54,338 nt of DNA from an uncultured Clostridia bacterium (GCA_944390495.1 CALXQE010000090.1:1-54338); one strand, 5' to 3'. Shown: positions 7,262 through 16,797, counted from the first letter of the stretch. Notes: a model not told the origin generated them from the sequence alone. Numbers and translations: made by a program.

Positions 7262-7296
7262 AAGGACTATTGCTGTTTAGCAATAGTCCTTGTTTT
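7262..7296. terminator. Second hairpin between convergent genes
   Basis: 13-bp stem AAGGACTATTGCT / AGCAATAGTCCTT with a 4-nt loop. It is followed by TGTTTTA on the plus strand and a T-rich tract on the minus strand. Probably a back-up terminator for the plus-strand gene and the terminator for the minus-strand mazF operon. Nothing coding is seen from here to 7378 apart from a 9-codon frame. Confidence 0.65.
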
Positions 7297-7378
7297 ATGA
7301 TATGTAGTCTAAGCTACATACCTTAATAATCTATCCATATCAAAAACCTCCAATATCCTCTCTTCATCAAAGGCTTTT

Positions 7379-7729
7379 TTAGAACTCGCTAAGACCAAAA
7401 CTTATTGACAGTGCATCATTTACACTCTTCATAAGTTCATCGTCTATACGACCTATTTTCTCTCGTAATCTTTTCTTATCAATCGTCCTGATTTGTTCAA
7501 GTAATATCACGGAATCCTTATTAAGTCCGTATTCTTTCGCACTAAGTTCTATATGCGTCGGCATTTTGGCTTTATTAATTTTACTCGTTATTGCCGCCGC
7601 TATAACTGTCGGGCTGTATTTATTACCAATGTCGTTCTGTATCACAAGTACCGGTCTTACGCCACCCTGCTCACTTCCGACAACGGGACTTAAATCTGCG
7701 TAATAAATATCTCCTCTTTTCACAATCAC
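7379..7729 (-). CDS. mazF: MazF/EndoA-type mRNA interferase toxin
   Basis: Ribosome-independent endoribonuclease toxin of the chromosomal EndoA (NdoA) branch. 116 residues: [32 protein letters not shown] holds the S1-S2 loop and the catalytic Arg of GGVRP. The Thr/Ser of [16 protein letters not shown] is the second active-site position, and [10 protein letters not shown] and ALSISFGL complete the fold. The start is GTG, 2 bp after the antitoxin stop, with GGAG inside the antitoxin end. The gene order nnr-alr-antitoxin-toxin matches the Bacillus alr-ndoAI-ndoA locus. The toxin looks intact, so neutralisation must come from the small upstream gene or from another locus. Confidence 0.94.
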   Translation of the reverse strand: MIVKRGDIYYADLSPVVGSEQGGVRPVLVIQNDIGNKYSPTVIAAAITSKINKAKMPTHIELSAKEYGLNKDSVILLEQIRTIDKKRLREKIGRIDDELMKSVNDALSISFGLSEF

Positions 7730-7731
7730 AA

Positions 7732-7893
7732 TTACTCACACTCCGTCAGTTTTTCCTCACACAGCGAAAGGCTTTCATTATCTGATTCAACGCATTCACA
7801 TGCAATTTCAAGATTTATCTGTGCCATTTCCTTATAACCCCTTTTAAGCTGTGCTATAAGCTTTTCTGTGTCGGCTTTTTTGTTTTGTGACAA
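7732..7893 (-). CDS. Minimal MazE/EndoAI-like antitoxin, MazF-binding half only (53 aa)
   Basis: Short frame starting at TTG (7891-7893) with AAAAGGGGG 10 bases upstream and ending 2 bp before mazF. It contains [25 protein letters not shown], which aligns with the MazF-binding tail of Bacillus EndoAI (LMRRGYMEMAKINLNIS...). It then ends in an acidic stretch ([17 protein letters not shown]). EndoAI has about 50 more residues in front, forming the ribbon-helix-helix DNA-binding and dimerisation domain. Here an in-frame stop lies 7 codons before the TTG, so that domain is absent. The product would be a monomeric toxin-masking peptide unable to repress its operon. Alternatives are a decayed antitoxin, or another unusual start within those 7 codons. 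Confidence 0.78.
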   Translation of the reverse strand: MSQNKKADTEKLIAQLKRGYKEMAQINLEIACECVESDNESLSLCEEKLTECE

Positions 7894-7950
7894 AGCAATC
7901 AGGCCCCCTTTTCAAATTCGGCGATACGCAAAACACGCACCCTTTTATCC

Positions 7951-9108
7951 TTACATAAGGTAATTTAAAACCTTCACCGCCTTTCCCTCCTTGGTATAAA
8001 TCCTCGGAATACGCCTGCCTATTACGCATGATACCTCATAATTTATAGTATCAAGCCAATGTGCAAGATCGTCAACGGTAACTCCCTCTCTTCCGAAAAT
8101 GATTACTTCGTCACCCTTATCAATATTATGAACATTTGTGACGTCAATCATACACTGATCCATACAAATTCTTCCGATTACAGGAACTTTCATACCTCTA
8201 ACGATCATTTTACCCTCTTTAGCAAGCTTTCTTAAATATCCGTCGGCATAACCGATTGGAACAGTTGCAATTTTTGTTCTCTTATCGGTTATGTACTCTT
8301 TACCATAGCTTACACCTCTACCGGCCTCTACCTCTTTTATATGTGTTATAGTTGATTTTAAAGTCATTGCGGGAATTAGGTCAAGTCTTGACTTGTCAAC
8401 CTCATTTGATGGATACATACCGTACAAAATTACTCCGGGACGCACCATATCAAGATGCATCTCGGGGTACATCATTATACCTGCACTGTTACAGATATGA
8501 CGAATAGATATATGAAGTCCTTTTTCCTCAAGTTTATTACATACATCCATAAACCTATCATACTGAAGAAGAGTATATGTCTTGTCGTACTCATCTGATG
8601 TTGCAAAATGTGAGAAAATTCCCTCTATTTCAATATATGGAAGTTTTGAAATTTTTAAAATTTCCTCTACTATTTCCTCATTATTCTCTCCTGCCAAAAA
8701 TCCTATACGGCTCATTCCCGTATCTATTTTTATGTGTATTTTTGTTACCTTTTCCTTGCGTTCAGCCTCGTATGATAGTGCCTTTGCAAAATCAAATGCA
8801 AATACACTTGGAGTAATATCAAAATTAATCAAATCTTCAACGCTCTCTTCACTGCTTGCACCAAGTATTAAAATCGGTACTTTAACACCTCTGCTTCTAA
8901 GCTGTTTACCCTCCTGTAAAACTGCCACTGCAAGGCGGTCTGCACCGTTTTCAAGAAGTGTTTTTGTAACCTCCAAAAAGCCGTGACCATAGGCGTCAGC
9001 CTTAACAACAGCCATTATCTGTGCATTTGGATTTGTAATTTTCCTTATTTCCTTTATATTATGGGCAATCGCATCAAGGTCAACCTCTGCCCAAGTTCTT
9101 TTATCCAT
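7951..9108 (-). CDS. alr: Alanine racemase
   Basis: PLP enzyme interconverting L- and D-alanine for peptidoglycan, cytoplasmic. 385 residues, normal length. AVVKADAYGHG carries the PLP lysine (K36). GRGVSYGKEY carries the opposing catalytic tyrosine of the C-terminal beta domain (about residue 265). The typical GIFSHFATSDE, HICNSAG, MVRPGVILYG and RICMDQCMIDVT motifs are present. The ribosome site AAGGAG is about 9 bases upstream. It lies between nnr and the antitoxin-toxin pair in one minus-strand operon. Confidence 0.97.
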   Translation of the reverse strand: MDKRTWAEVDLDAIAHNIKEIRKITNPNAQIMAVVKADAYGHGFLEVTKTLLENGADRLAVAVLQEGKQLRSRGVKVPILILGASSEESVEDLINFDITPSVFAFDFAKALSYEAERKEKVTKIHIKIDTGMSRIGFLAGENNEEIVEEILKISKLPYIEIEGIFSHFATSDEYDKTYTLLQYDRFMDVCNKLEEKGLHISIRHICNSAGIMMYPEMHLDMVRPGVILYGMYPSNEVDKSRLDLIPAMTLKSTITHIKEVEAGRGVSYGKEYITDKRTKIATVPIGYADGYLRKLAKEGKMIVRGMKVPVIGRICMDQCMIDVTNVHNIDKGDEVIIFGREGVTVDDLAHWLDTINYEVSCVIGRRIPRIYTKEGKAVKVLNYLM

Positions 9109-9142
9109 CTTTAAATTCTCCTTAATTATAGCATAATATAGT

Positions 9143-10687
9143 TTAATTTTCTACCTGTAATATTTGCCTTAACGCATCAGGAATACACCCCATTACTCCG
9201 GAAGCCGTAACAGATTCCATTCCTACCTTTTCCATCATCTTATCTCCCGCAAGACCATGTATGTACACTGCCATAGCCGCAGCTGTCGTTTCTTCTATGC
9301 CCCTTGAAACAAGTGATGCTGTTATTCCTGCAAGTACATCTCCGCTTCCGCCGGTTGCAAGACCAGGATTGCCTGTAATATTAATATATTGCACACCGTC
9401 CTGACCTGTTACTATTGTATGATGTCCTTTTAAAATTACTGTCACTCCGTATTTTTCTGCAAATTCCCTTGCTGTTTCAAGTCTGTTATTTTCTATGTAC
9501 TTAAGTTCATATCCCGTTAATCTTGACATTTCAACACTGTGTGGAGTAAATATAACAGGGCATGTGCAATTTTCAAGAATACTAATATCTGATGCAGCGG
9601 CATTAATACCGTCAGCATCAATAATTACAGGTACATTAGAATGTTCAAGTACCATTCTCAAAAGTAATGTAATATCTTTGCTTCTTCCAAGTCCCGGCCC
9701 AAATAAAATAGAATCAGCTTTCTTCATTGCATCAAGTATCTTATCTATTCCATCTGCTGTCATATGACCACCACAGTCATTTACCGCAAGCGTCATAACC
9801 TCAGTTGTCTTAGCTTCCATGGCACCGTTAAGAGATTTCGGTACTGCAAGCGTTACAAGCCCGCTTCCCGAAATCACTGCCGACTGAGATGAAAGGTATG
9901 CCGCACCTGTCATACCTACACTTCCTGCTATTACAAGAACTTTACCGTAATCTCCCTTTTGTGAGTTATTTTCTCTTTTTGAAAAATTATTTCTCACAAA
10001 TTTTTCATCTGTAACATTTATGGATATACCCCTTTGTTCAATTATATATTCAGGAATAGATATATCTGAAACGACTACATTTCCTACAAAGTCAGCTCCC
10101 GGAAATAACAGCATTCCCACCTTATACGCTGCAAAAGTAACTGTTTTATGGGCTTTTATACACACTCCACATATTTCACCTGTATCGGAATTAATTCCGC
10201 TTGGAACATCTACTGACATTGTATATTTAGAATTTTCATTTATCTTTTTTATAACATCGTAACTTATACCGCGTACAATACCGTGTATACCTGTGCCGTA
10301 AATAGCATCTATTATAATATCATTTGACCCAATTAAAAGGTCTAAATAATCCAAGCTGCTTATGTTTTCAATTTTCACACCCATTTTGCTTATAATGTCA
10401 AAATTAATTTCAGCATCACCGGTAAATTCATCTCCGCAAACAAGCTGCACTGAAACATTTACTCCCATATTATACAGGTGACGTGCTATTGTAAAGCCGT
10501 CACCCCCGTTATTACCCTTACCGCAAAAAATCGCAATACGTTTATTCTTTAAGTCTTTAAAATCTCGTTCAAGCTCTCTTACGCAGGCTATGGCGGCATT
10601 TTCCATAAGCACTATACTCGGTATTCCACCAAGTTCGCTTGCCGCTCTATCAACCTCACGCATCTCATGTGCATAGCAAGCCTTCAT
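9143..10687 (-). CDS. nnr: Bifunctional NAD(P)H-hydrate epimerase / ADP-dependent NAD(P)HX dehydratase
   Basis: Repairs hydrated NADH and NADPH. Two fused domains in 514 residues. The N-terminal YjeF_N epimerase (about 1-210) has IFCGKGNNGGDGFTIARHL and VDVPSGINSDTGE. The C-terminal ribokinase-like dehydratase (about 225-510) has GDYGKVLVIAGSVGMTGAAYLS, LFGPGLGR, VIIDADGIN, FTPHSVEMSRLTG and the nucleotide/catalytic NITGNPGLATGGSGDVLAG. The length is normal for the fused form. It lies 3 bp after DUF6106 and 34 bp before alr, the common Bacillota order nnr-alr. Confidence 0.96.
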   Translation of the reverse strand: MKACYAHEMREVDRAASELGGIPSIVLMENAAIACVRELERDFKDLKNKRIAIFCGKGNNGGDGFTIARHLYNMGVNVSVQLVCGDEFTGDAEINFDIISKMGVKIENISSLDYLDLLIGSNDIIIDAIYGTGIHGIVRGISYDVIKKINENSKYTMSVDVPSGINSDTGEICGVCIKAHKTVTFAAYKVGMLLFPGADFVGNVVVSDISIPEYIIEQRGISINVTDEKFVRNNFSKRENNSQKGDYGKVLVIAGSVGMTGAAYLSSQSAVISGSGLVTLAVPKSLNGAMEAKTTEVMTLAVNDCGGHMTADGIDKILDAMKKADSILFGPGLGRSKDITLLLRMVLEHSNVPVIIDADGINAAASDISILENCTCPVIFTPHSVEMSRLTGYELKYIENNRLETAREFAEKYGVTVILKGHHTIVTGQDGVQYINITGNPGLATGGSGDVLAGITASLVSRGIEETTAAAMAVYIHGLAGDKMMEKVGMESVTASGVMGCIPDALRQILQVEN

Positions 10688-10690
10688 TTT

Positions 10691-11257
10691 TTATTCCTCC
10701 ATAACGAAAATATTTCTCGGATTAAATTTTTTCGCTGAATTTATCATCTTAAATGTCGGCTGAAAAATTACTCTCGTAACTCCGCCTTCACCGTTAAAAT
10801 CAATAAAGTAAATATTATCTGCCGTTTTATCTCCTGTTGCATCATAAATTTTTGCAGGCGTTACATTTTTGTAATTACTGTTGTGATTTGAATCGTTTAT
10901 ATTAGCACATACGCTAATTTCCTTAAAATCAAAACTTACTATATGTTTTCTTCCTCGTTTTGACATTATTTTATCTATATCCATTTCACTGTTAGTAAGT
11001 ATATATTCATATTCTACATTTCCCATTCCTATTAAAAGAAATGCACCATACCACATAAGGGCAATCAGTACAAGTCCGATACTAAAAGCAAAGGAACCAA
11101 ATTGTGTACCCATCAAAAATAATGCACATACGTACGTAAGCATAAGAAGAACAGCTGTCAATATAACTCCAGATGCAATAATTAAAGCAATAATTGCCTT
11201 TTGTCCCCCGCTCTTTTTACGCTTTATCATATATTCCAAATAAATATCTTCCATCAT
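10691..11257 (-). CDS. DUF6106 family membrane protein
   Basis: About 188 residues with a basic N-terminus (YMIKRKKSGGQK) and two hydrophobic segments (about 22-45 and 54-78), then a soluble C-terminal domain with VEYEYILTNSEMDIDKIMSKRGRK. That beta-rich region gives the family its signature (an ILTNGDLDIDKI-like motif). Function unknown. The ribosome site GAGGG overlaps the end of rdgB and the start is 2 bp after the rdgB stop, so the two are translationally coupled. ATG at 11257 or the adjacent ATG at 11254 could be used. Confidence 0.8.
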   Translation of the reverse strand: MMEDIYLEYMIKRKKSGGQKAIIALIIASGVILTAVLLMLTYVCALFLMGTQFGSFAFSIGLVLIALMWYGAFLLIGMGNVEYEYILTNSEMDIDKIMSKRGRKHIVSFDFKEISVCANINDSNHNSNYKNVTPAKIYDATGDKTADNIYFIDFNGEGGVTRVIFQPTFKMINSAKKFNPRNIFVMEE

Positions 11258-11259
11258 AA

Positions 11260-11850
11260 TCAAATTCCCTCAACTTTCTTTAGTTTTTCTAAAAGATTGT
11301 GAAGTGCTCTGCTTCTGTGACTTACCGAATTTTTTTCTTCATCACTGCACTGAGCAAATGTCTTTCCAAGTTCATCTGAATAAAATATCGGGTCATAGCC
11401 AAAACCGTTTTCACCCTCAGGAGTCATTGTTATTCTGCCCTTAACTTCTCCTTCTGCTGTGACTTCTCTTCCGTCAGGATATACAAAAGCTACGGATGTT
11501 ACAAATTTCGCCTTTCTGTTTTCACTGTCACCCACTTCATTTAAAAGTTTGTTAATTCTATCTTCGTCAGTAGCGTCATCACCGGCATATCTTGCACTTC
11601 TTACTCCGGGTGCACCGTCTAAAACAGCTACGCACAATCCCGAATCATCTGCAAGTATCGGGTAATCACAAACCATTGCAACTGCCCTTGCTTTTATGAG
11701 TGCATTCTTTTCAAATGTATCGCCTGTTTCCTCAACGTCAACTTCAATACCCATTTCCTGCTGTGATATTATATCAACACCTAACGGCGATAATATTTCC
11801 TGCATCTCTTTTATTTTACCTTTATTTTTAGTAGCGGCTATAACTTTCAT
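11260..11850 (-). CDS. rdgB: XTP/dITP diphosphatase (non-canonical purine NTP pyrophosphatase)
   Basis: Removes XTP, dITP and ITP from the nucleotide pool. 196 residues of the HAM1/RdgB family: MKVIAATKNKGKIKEMQEIL (substrate-binding start), TFEKNALIKARAV, PILADDSGLCVAVLDGAPGVRSARYAG, GENGFGYDPIF and SHRSRAL are all in place. I chose the Met at 11850 because GGAGG lies 6-7 bases upstream. It leads the minus-strand operon rdgB-DUF6106-nnr-alr-antitoxin-mazF. Confidence 0.97.
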   Translation of the reverse strand: MKVIAATKNKGKIKEMQEILSPLGVDIISQQEMGIEVDVEETGDTFEKNALIKARAVAMVCDYPILADDSGLCVAVLDGAPGVRSARYAGDDATDEDRINKLLNEVGDSENRKAKFVTSVAFVYPDGREVTAEGEVKGRITMTPEGENGFGYDPIFYSDELGKTFAQCSDEEKNSVSHRSRALHNLLEKLKKVEGI

Positions 11851-11881
11851 TTTTCTGCCTCCAAAATTTACTTCTTTTATT

Positions 11882-11910
11882 ATTTTACTACACACTTCTT
11901 AGTTTTGCAA
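11882..11910 (-). promoter_or_regulatory. Sigma-A-type promoter of the rdgB-mazF operon
   Basis: Minus strand TTGCAA-17 bp-TAAAAT, 32 bases upstream of the rdgB start and downstream of the leuS terminator. Confidence 0.6.
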
Positions 11911-11927
11911 GTCCTAAAAAACTATAA

Positions 11928-11974
11928 TAAAAAATACTCGAAATACGGTCTTTAAACCATACTTCGAGTATTTT
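11928..11974 (-). terminator. Intrinsic terminator of leuS
   Basis: Minus-strand stem AAAATACTCGAA / TTCGAGTATTTT with inner pairs and then a T-run. It starts 3 bases past the leuS stop. Confidence 0.92.
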
Positions 11975-11977
11975 AAA

Positions 11978-14389
11978 TTATTTAACAACAATATTTACAA
12001 GCTTACCCGGAACGGCAATCACTTTAACTACATTCTTGCCTTCAATAAGTCCTTTAATCTTATCTGTACCCATAGCTGCTTCTTGTGTACCGTCTTTGTC
12101 AAGACCTGCCGGTATCATAAGCTTATCCTTTATTTTACCGTTAATCTGTACAACAATTTCAACTTCATCATCAACTGTTTTTTCCTCATCATATTTAGGC
12201 CATGGCTGAAGTGAAAGTAATTCACCGTTACCGTATACAAGCCACAATTCCTCTGTCATGTGCGGTGCAACAGGATTTAGAAGTGTTATAAGTGTCTTAT
12301 ACTCGTCTTTTGTAACAGAACCTTTCTTTGAGAAATCATTTACAAGGCTCATCATAGTTGCAATAGCTGTGTTGAACTTCATTCTTTCAAAGTCCTCACC
12401 GACTTTCTTTATTGCCTTGTTTACATTCTTTTCAAGGTCACTGCTGTAACCTTCTTCATCAGTAACAATAGACTGCAGGTTCCAAACTCTTTCAAGGAAT
12501 TTATAACAACCCTTTAGTCCCTGCTGTGACCATGGTGTTGACTGATCAAATGCACCGATAAACATTTCGTATGTTCTAAAGGCATCTGCACCGAACTCAT
12601 TTACAACATCATCCGGATTTACTACATTACCTCTTGACTTTGACATCTTTTCATTGTTTTCGCCAAGAATCATACCGTGTGATGTACGTTTCATATACGG
12701 TTCCTTTGTAGGTACTACACCAATGTCATAAAGGAATTTATGCCAGAATCTTGAATATAGAAGATGAAGAGTTGTATGTTCCATACCGCCGTTATACCAA
12801 TCAACAGGTGACCAATATTCAAGTGCTTCTTTAGATGCAAGTGCATCATTATTATGCGGATCCATATAACGAAGGAAATACCAGCTTGAACCTGCCCACT
12901 GAGGCATTGTATCAGTTTCTCTCTGTGCTTTTCCGCCGCAATGAGGACAAGTTGTTTCTATCCAGTCATACGCTTTTGCAAGTGGTGATTCACCGTTTTC
13001 ACCAGGTTCAAATGTATCAATTTCTGGTAATTCCAAAGGCAATTCTTCTTCTGGAATAGGAACCCAACCGCACTTTTCACAATATACAAGCGGAATAGGC
13101 TCTCCCCAGTAACGCTGACGTGAGAATACCCAGTCACGAAGTTTAAAGTTAACCTTACGCTTTCCAAGACCTTCCTTTTCAAGCCAATCAATCATTGTCG
13201 GAATTGCTTCTTTTACACTCAACCCATCAAGGAAACCGGAATTGACCATGTTACCCTTATAAACATCTGTATAGGCTTCCTCCTGTACATTTTTACCGCC
13301 AGAAACAACTTCAATTATAGGAAGATTAAACTTCTTTGCAAACTCCCAGTCACGGCTGTCGTGTGCCGGTACAGCCATAATTGCACCAGTACCGTATGTT
13401 ACAAGTACATAATCAGAAATAAAGATTGGTAATTTGTCACCATTTGCCGGATTTATTGCATATATGCCTTCAAGTTTAACACCTGTCTTTTCCTTAGCTA
13501 ATTCTGTTCTTTCAAACTCTGACTTTTTAGCCGCTTCTGCCTTATACTTTAGTACCTCGTCATAATTTTCAATAGAATCCTTCATCTTGTCAATAAGCGG
13601 ATGTTCAGGTGACATAACAGTATAAGTAGCACCAAATAGCGTATCTGCTCTTGTAGTGTACACAACCATTTCATCGCCAGTTGACAGTTTGAACTTAACT
13701 TCTGCTCCTTCACTTCTGCCAATCCAGTTTTTCTGCTGAGTTTTAATCTTTTCAAGATAATTTACATCATCAAGGTCATCAATAAGACGCTGTGCATACT
13801 CTGTTATTTTAAGCATCCACTGACTCTTTCTTTTCTGTACAACTTCACTGCCGCATCTTTCACAAACGCCGTTTACAACTTCTTCGTTGGAAAGTCCGAC
13901 TTTACAGCCTGTACACCAGTTTATAGGCATTTCCTGCTTGTATGCAAGTCCATGCTTGAAAAGCTGCAAGAATATCCACTGTGTCCACTTATAATAATTA
14001 GGATCTGTGGTGTTTATCTCTCTTGACCAGTCAAAAGAAAAACCAAGCATCTTAAGCTGACGTGTAAAGTTTGCGATATTCTTTTCAGTAACTATTTTAG
14101 GATGTACTTTGTTTTTAATAGCAAAATTTTCCGTAGGCAAACCAAATGCGTCCCAACCAATCGGATATAATACGTTATATCCTTCCATACGACGTTTTCT
14201 TGCAATAATATCAAGTGCCGTATAGCTTCTTGGATGTCCTACATGAAGTCCTGCACCTGACGGATACGGGAACTCAATCATTGTATAAAATTTTGGTTTT
14301 TTGCTGTTTGTTTCAGCATGAAAAGCACCACTCTCTTCCCATTTATCCTGCCATTTCTTTTCTATGGCTTTAAAATTGTAACTTTCCAT
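11978..14389 (-). CDS. leuS: Leucyl-tRNA synthetase
   Basis: Class I synthetase charging tRNA-Leu. 803 residues, normal bacterial length. [19 protein letters not shown] is the HIGH region. A zinc-type module has [16 protein letters not shown] and CERCGSE. The CP1 editing domain carries [14 protein letters not shown] and [18 protein letters not shown] second Cys4 knuckle is CEKCGW and [19 protein letters not shown] is the KMSKS loop. A C-terminal anticodon and extension domain follows ([12 protein letters not shown]). The ribosome site AAAGGAG is upstream. It is the last gene of the yhbY-nadD-yqeK-rsfS-leuS operon. Confidence 0.98.
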   Translation of the reverse strand: MESYNFKAIEKKWQDKWEESGAFHAETNSKKPKFYTMIEFPYPSGAGLHVGHPRSYTALDIIARKRRMEGYNVLYPIGWDAFGLPTENFAIKNKVHPKIVTEKNIANFTRQLKMLGFSFDWSREINTTDPNYYKWTQWIFLQLFKHGLAYKQEMPINWCTGCKVGLSNEEVVNGVCERCGSEVVQKRKSQWMLKITEYAQRLIDDLDDVNYLEKIKTQQKNWIGRSEGAEVKFKLSTGDEMVVYTTRADTLFGATYTVMSPEHPLIDKMKDSIENYDEVLKYKAEAAKKSEFERTELAKEKTGVKLEGIYAINPANGDKLPIFISDYVLVTYGTGAIMAVPAHDSRDWEFAKKFNLPIIEVVSGGKNVQEEAYTDVYKGNMVNSGFLDGLSVKEAIPTMIDWLEKEGLGKRKVNFKLRDWVFSRQRYWGEPIPLVYCEKCGWVPIPEEELPLELPEIDTFEPGENGESPLAKAYDWIETTCPHCGGKAQRETDTMPQWAGSSWYFLRYMDPHNNDALASKEALEYWSPVDWYNGGMEHTTLHLLYSRFWHKFLYDIGVVPTKEPYMKRTSHGMILGENNEKMSKSRGNVVNPDDVVNEFGADAFRTYEMFIGAFDQSTPWSQQGLKGCYKFLERVWNLQSIVTDEEGYSSDLEKNVNKAIKKVGEDFERMKFNTAIATMMSLVNDFSKKGSVTKDEYKTLITLLNPVAPHMTEELWLVYGNGELLSLQPWPKYDEEKTVDDEVEIVVQINGKIKDKLMIPAGLDKDGTQEAAMGTDKIKGLIEGKNVVKVIAVPGKLVNIVVK

Positions 14390-14415
14390 TAATCTATTGC
14401 TCCTTTGTATTAAAT

Positions 14416-14760
14416 TTACTCTTCCTCAAATTCCTTTGCAGTACCTGCATCGTCCCACAATCTTTCTATTGCGTAAAACTCTCTTACTTCCTGCTGCATC
14501 ACATGTACGATTATATCTCCGTAATCCATCAAAATCCATGAACCACCTCTGTAACCTTCCTTGTGATTTACAACATATCCTTCATCCTGCATCTTTTCCT
14601 CAACCTCATCAACGCAAGCTCTTACCTGCACAGTAGATTGACACGATGCAACAACGAAATAATCTCCCAAAGATGTCTGCTCCGAAACATCAAGTATTTC
14701 AATATTAGTTGCTTTTTTATCTTCCAATGCTTTTTTTATAATCTCAAGCTTTTTTTCCAT
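14416..14760 (-). CDS. rsfS: Ribosomal silencing factor RsfS
   Basis: Binds ribosomal protein L14 and blocks subunit joining when nutrients are low. 114 residues: [39 protein letters not shown] and [31 protein letters not shown] are the family's hallmark segments. It starts 4 bp after yqeK with AAAGGAG. Confidence 0.96.
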   Translation of the reverse strand: MEKKLEIIKKALEDKKATNIEILDVSEQTSLGDYFVVASCQSTVQVRACVDEVEEKMQDEGYVVNHKEGYRGGSWILMDYGDIIVHVMQQEVREFYAIERLWDDAGTAKEFEEE

Positions 14761-14764
14761 AAAA

Positions 14765-15322
14765 TTACTCCTTTCTACTTTTTAAAACTAAATCATTCCA
14801 CATATCAATCATATTTGGATGTAAGGTGCTTCGTCTTTTAAACTGAAGTTTAAATTGCTGCTCGATACTTATTAAAAGTGCCTCATTTAAATCCCTATTA
14901 ACAGCACCCCTAAGCTCGTCCACTCCGTCAAAATCACGGTTTTCTTCAGTCATATCCGCAATATAGATAATCTTCTCAAGTAAACTCATACCTGCTCTGC
15001 CGACAGTATGATACTTAATTGACTGTAATATTTCATCATCTGATATTCCATATTCTTTTTTTGCAACTTCCGCACCCAAAAATCCATGAATTACAGGAGG
15101 ACAAATACGAAGTGATTCGTCTAATTTAACATTTAATTTATCACAAAGCTTTATTTGTTCTTCAATAGAATATCCCTTTGCACAATCGTGTAAAAGCCCC
15201 GCTGTATAAGCTTTTTCTTCATCAGCTCCGTATAATTTTGCAAGTCTTTTTGCTTCCTTAGCTACTCCTAAACTATGACGAAACCTCTTTTCACTAAGAA
15301 TTTCTTTTAGTTTCTCTTCCAT
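14765..15322 (-). CDS. yqeK: HD-domain protein YqeK, symmetrical Ap4A hydrolase
   Basis: 185-residue HD-superfamily protein. RHSLGVAKEAKRLA supplies the first metal-binding His, LLHDCAKG the HD pair (H45-D46), VIHGFLGAEVA and IKYHTVGRAGM further His ligands, and IIYIADMTEENRDF the final Asp. In Bacillus and relatives YqeK cleaves Ap4A symmetrically to ADP. The position between nadD and rsfS is the conserved Bacillota arrangement. Confidence 0.95.
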   Translation of the reverse strand: MEEKLKEILSEKRFRHSLGVAKEAKRLAKLYGADEEKAYTAGLLHDCAKGYSIEEQIKLCDKLNVKLDESLRICPPVIHGFLGAEVAKKEYGISDDEILQSIKYHTVGRAGMSLLEKIIYIADMTEENRDFDGVDELRGAVNRDLNEALLISIEQQFKLQFKRRSTLHPNMIDMWNDLVLKSRKE

Positions 15323-15325
15323 AAC

Positions 15326-15916
15326 CTATTCCTTATACAAATGATTATCTTTTATATATTCAATTACACCTTCAGGCACAAGGTACTTTATTGTTCTGCC
15401 TTCTTTAAATCTTTTTCTTATATCTGTTGAGGATATTTCCATAATCGGTGAATGTACTGCCATTATGTTCCCCTCAAAATGTAACTTAACTTTCTTAATT
15501 GTATCAGCTAAACCACTATGTGAAACTCTCGGGAACACCAAAATACTGCACATTTTAAGTATCTTTTCCGGCATATACCAGTCCTTAAAATTAACCAAAG
15601 AATCTTCTCCGATTATAAAGAACAAATCATCACATGGATACTTGTCCTTTAAGTATCTTAGAGTATTTACAGTATATGACTTTTGACTTAGGTTTATTTC
15701 AAAATCATCATCAGTAAAAAATTTATTATCTTTTATGGCAATACGAGTCATATTAAATCTATGCTGTGCCGTAACATTACTTTTTTTATGTGGAGGATTA
15801 CCGCCTGTTATAAATATCACTTTATCGAGGCTGTACTCTTCTCTTGCATTTTCTGCAATAATTAAATGAGCATTATGCACAGGATTAAAAGTACCTCCCA
15901 TTATTCCTATTCTCAT
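15326..15916 (-). CDS. nadD: Nicotinate-nucleotide adenylyltransferase
   Basis: Adenylates nicotinate mononucleotide in NAD synthesis. 196 residues. MRIGIMGGTFNPVHNAHLIIAE is the nucleotidyltransferase GGTFxPxHxxHL motif, ITGGNPPHKK and FIIGEDSLVNFKDW are typical, and ISSTDIRKRFKEG is the ISxTxIR phosphate-binding motif. ATGA overlap with yhbY and a 3-bp gap to yqeK indicate tight coupling. Confidence 0.97.
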   Translation of the reverse strand: MRIGIMGGTFNPVHNAHLIIAENAREEYSLDKVIFITGGNPPHKKSNVTAQHRFNMTRIAIKDNKFFTDDDFEINLSQKSYTVNTLRYLKDKYPCDDLFFIIGEDSLVNFKDWYMPEKILKMCSILVFPRVSHSGLADTIKKVKLHFEGNIMAVHSPIMEISSTDIRKRFKEGRTIKYLVPEGVIEYIKDNHLYKE

Positions 15917-16215
15917 TTTTTTGGTAACTCTATTTTTCTGTATTTTTCCTCAGAAGATTTTCGATAAATAGTAAACTTATTTCCTATTGCCTGTACAGGT
16001 TCACCTCTAAGCTTCTCTGCAACTTCGTTGCATGCTGCTTTTGTATCAAGCAAAGCCGTTTCCAATATATGCACCTTTACTATTTCACGTTTTACAAGTG
16101 CTTTATCCAGTCCGTCAAGGAATGAGTCTGTTATACCCTCCTTGCCAATCTGAAATATTGGTTCGATATCATGTGCTAATTTTCTTAAATAAGCTCTTTG
16201 TTTTCCTGTTATCAT
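15913..16215 (-). CDS. yhbY: CRM-domain RNA-binding protein YhbY
   Basis: 100-residue single CRM domain that binds pre-50S ribosomes in other bacteria. MITGKQRAYLRKLAHDIEPIFQIGKEGITDSFLDGLDKAL (partial motif quoted in pieces) and the GEPVQAIGNKFTIYRKS end are characteristic. The ribosome site GGAGG lies 7 bases upstream. It is the first gene of the operon that ends in leuS. Confidence 0.95.
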   Translation of the reverse strand: MITGKQRAYLRKLAHDIEPIFQIGKEGITDSFLDGLDKALVKREIVKVHILETALLDTKAACNEVAEKLRGEPVQAIGNKFTIYRKSSEEKYRKIELPKK

Positions 16216-16259
16216 TAATATCCTCCATAGTCACTATTTGTCATAAATATACATTATTA

Positions 16260-16288
16260 ATTATATCATTTTCGATTTATATTGTCAA
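16260..16288 (-). promoter_or_regulatory. Sigma-A-type promoter of the yhbY-leuS operon
   Basis: Minus strand TTGACA-17 bp-TATAAT, a full consensus match, 45 bases upstream of yhbY. Confidence 0.82.
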
Positions 16289-16302
16289 TATTCAGGGCAT
16301 GT

Positions 16303-16329
16303 AAAAAACGAACGGAAAATCCGTTCGTT
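16303..16329 (-). terminator. Intrinsic terminator of the pfkA-containing operon
   Basis: Minus-strand stem AACGAACGGA / TCCGTTCGTT with a short loop and then six Ts, 10 bases past the C_GCAxxG_C_C gene. Confidence 0.92.
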
Positions 16330-16339
16330 AACATATAAA

Positions 16340-16783
16340 TTAAAGCAAATACTTTTCCACAATTTTAGCACAGTCCTCAATACAACCAATGCATGGTCTT
16401 TTTTTATAAAATTCACCATCACGCTTTGTTGGTACTGCTCCCTTATCTTTTGGTAAATTTATTCCCAAAAGATCCGCACAAATTATTGAACCGTTCATAT
16501 CTTTAAATTCTTCTGCCATTTTCTGAACCATACCATATACTTTTGTACGTGTTTCTAAATCTGCTGCCTGTGCCCTGCTAAACTTAAGTCCTGCAAGCAT
16601 AAACATACCGCTTACCGCACCGCATGTAAGACGCATTCTTCCCATACCTCCGCCAAAGCCCTCCGACACACGCATAGCAGTTTCTTGATCCATACCAAAC
16701 AAATCTGCATAAGCACACAATATCGACTGAGAACAGTTACAGCCGGATTTAAAATTTTCCACCGCTTTACTTACTCTGTCCAT
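16340..16783 (-). CDS. C_GCAxxG_C_C family (putative redox) protein
   Basis: 147 residues matching the family named for its cysteine pattern. FKSGCNCSQSIL, LTCGAVSGM (the GCAxxG-like core, here CGAVSG), SIICADLLG and CIGCIEDCAKIVEKYL are present, so the conserved Cys set is complete. Redox activity is predicted from the cysteines. No substrate is known. It starts 14 bp after pfkA and ends the operon. Confidence 0.9.
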   Translation of the reverse strand: MDRVSKAVENFKSGCNCSQSILCAYADLFGMDQETAMRVSEGFGGGMGRMRLTCGAVSGMFMLAGLKFSRAQAADLETRTKVYGMVQKMAEEFKDMNGSIICADLLGINLPKDKGAVPTKRDGEFYKKRPCIGCIEDCAKIVEKYLL

Positions 16784-16797
16784 TTTATCCTCCGTAA

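Noticed and set aside
7318..7345. 9-codon frame MDRLLRYVA with a GGAGG site after mazF (minus strand)
   Set aside because: Too short to support, no family, and it runs into a hairpin. The ribosome-site match may be chance.
7370..7385. Possible frameshift extending MazF over the A-run at its stop
   Set aside because: MazF already ends with the family's normal [12 protein letters not shown] tail, so no extension is needed.
7844..8029. Minus-strand frame overlapping the alr end and the antitoxin start
   Set aside because: Different frame from both real genes, no ribosome site, no recognisable sequence.
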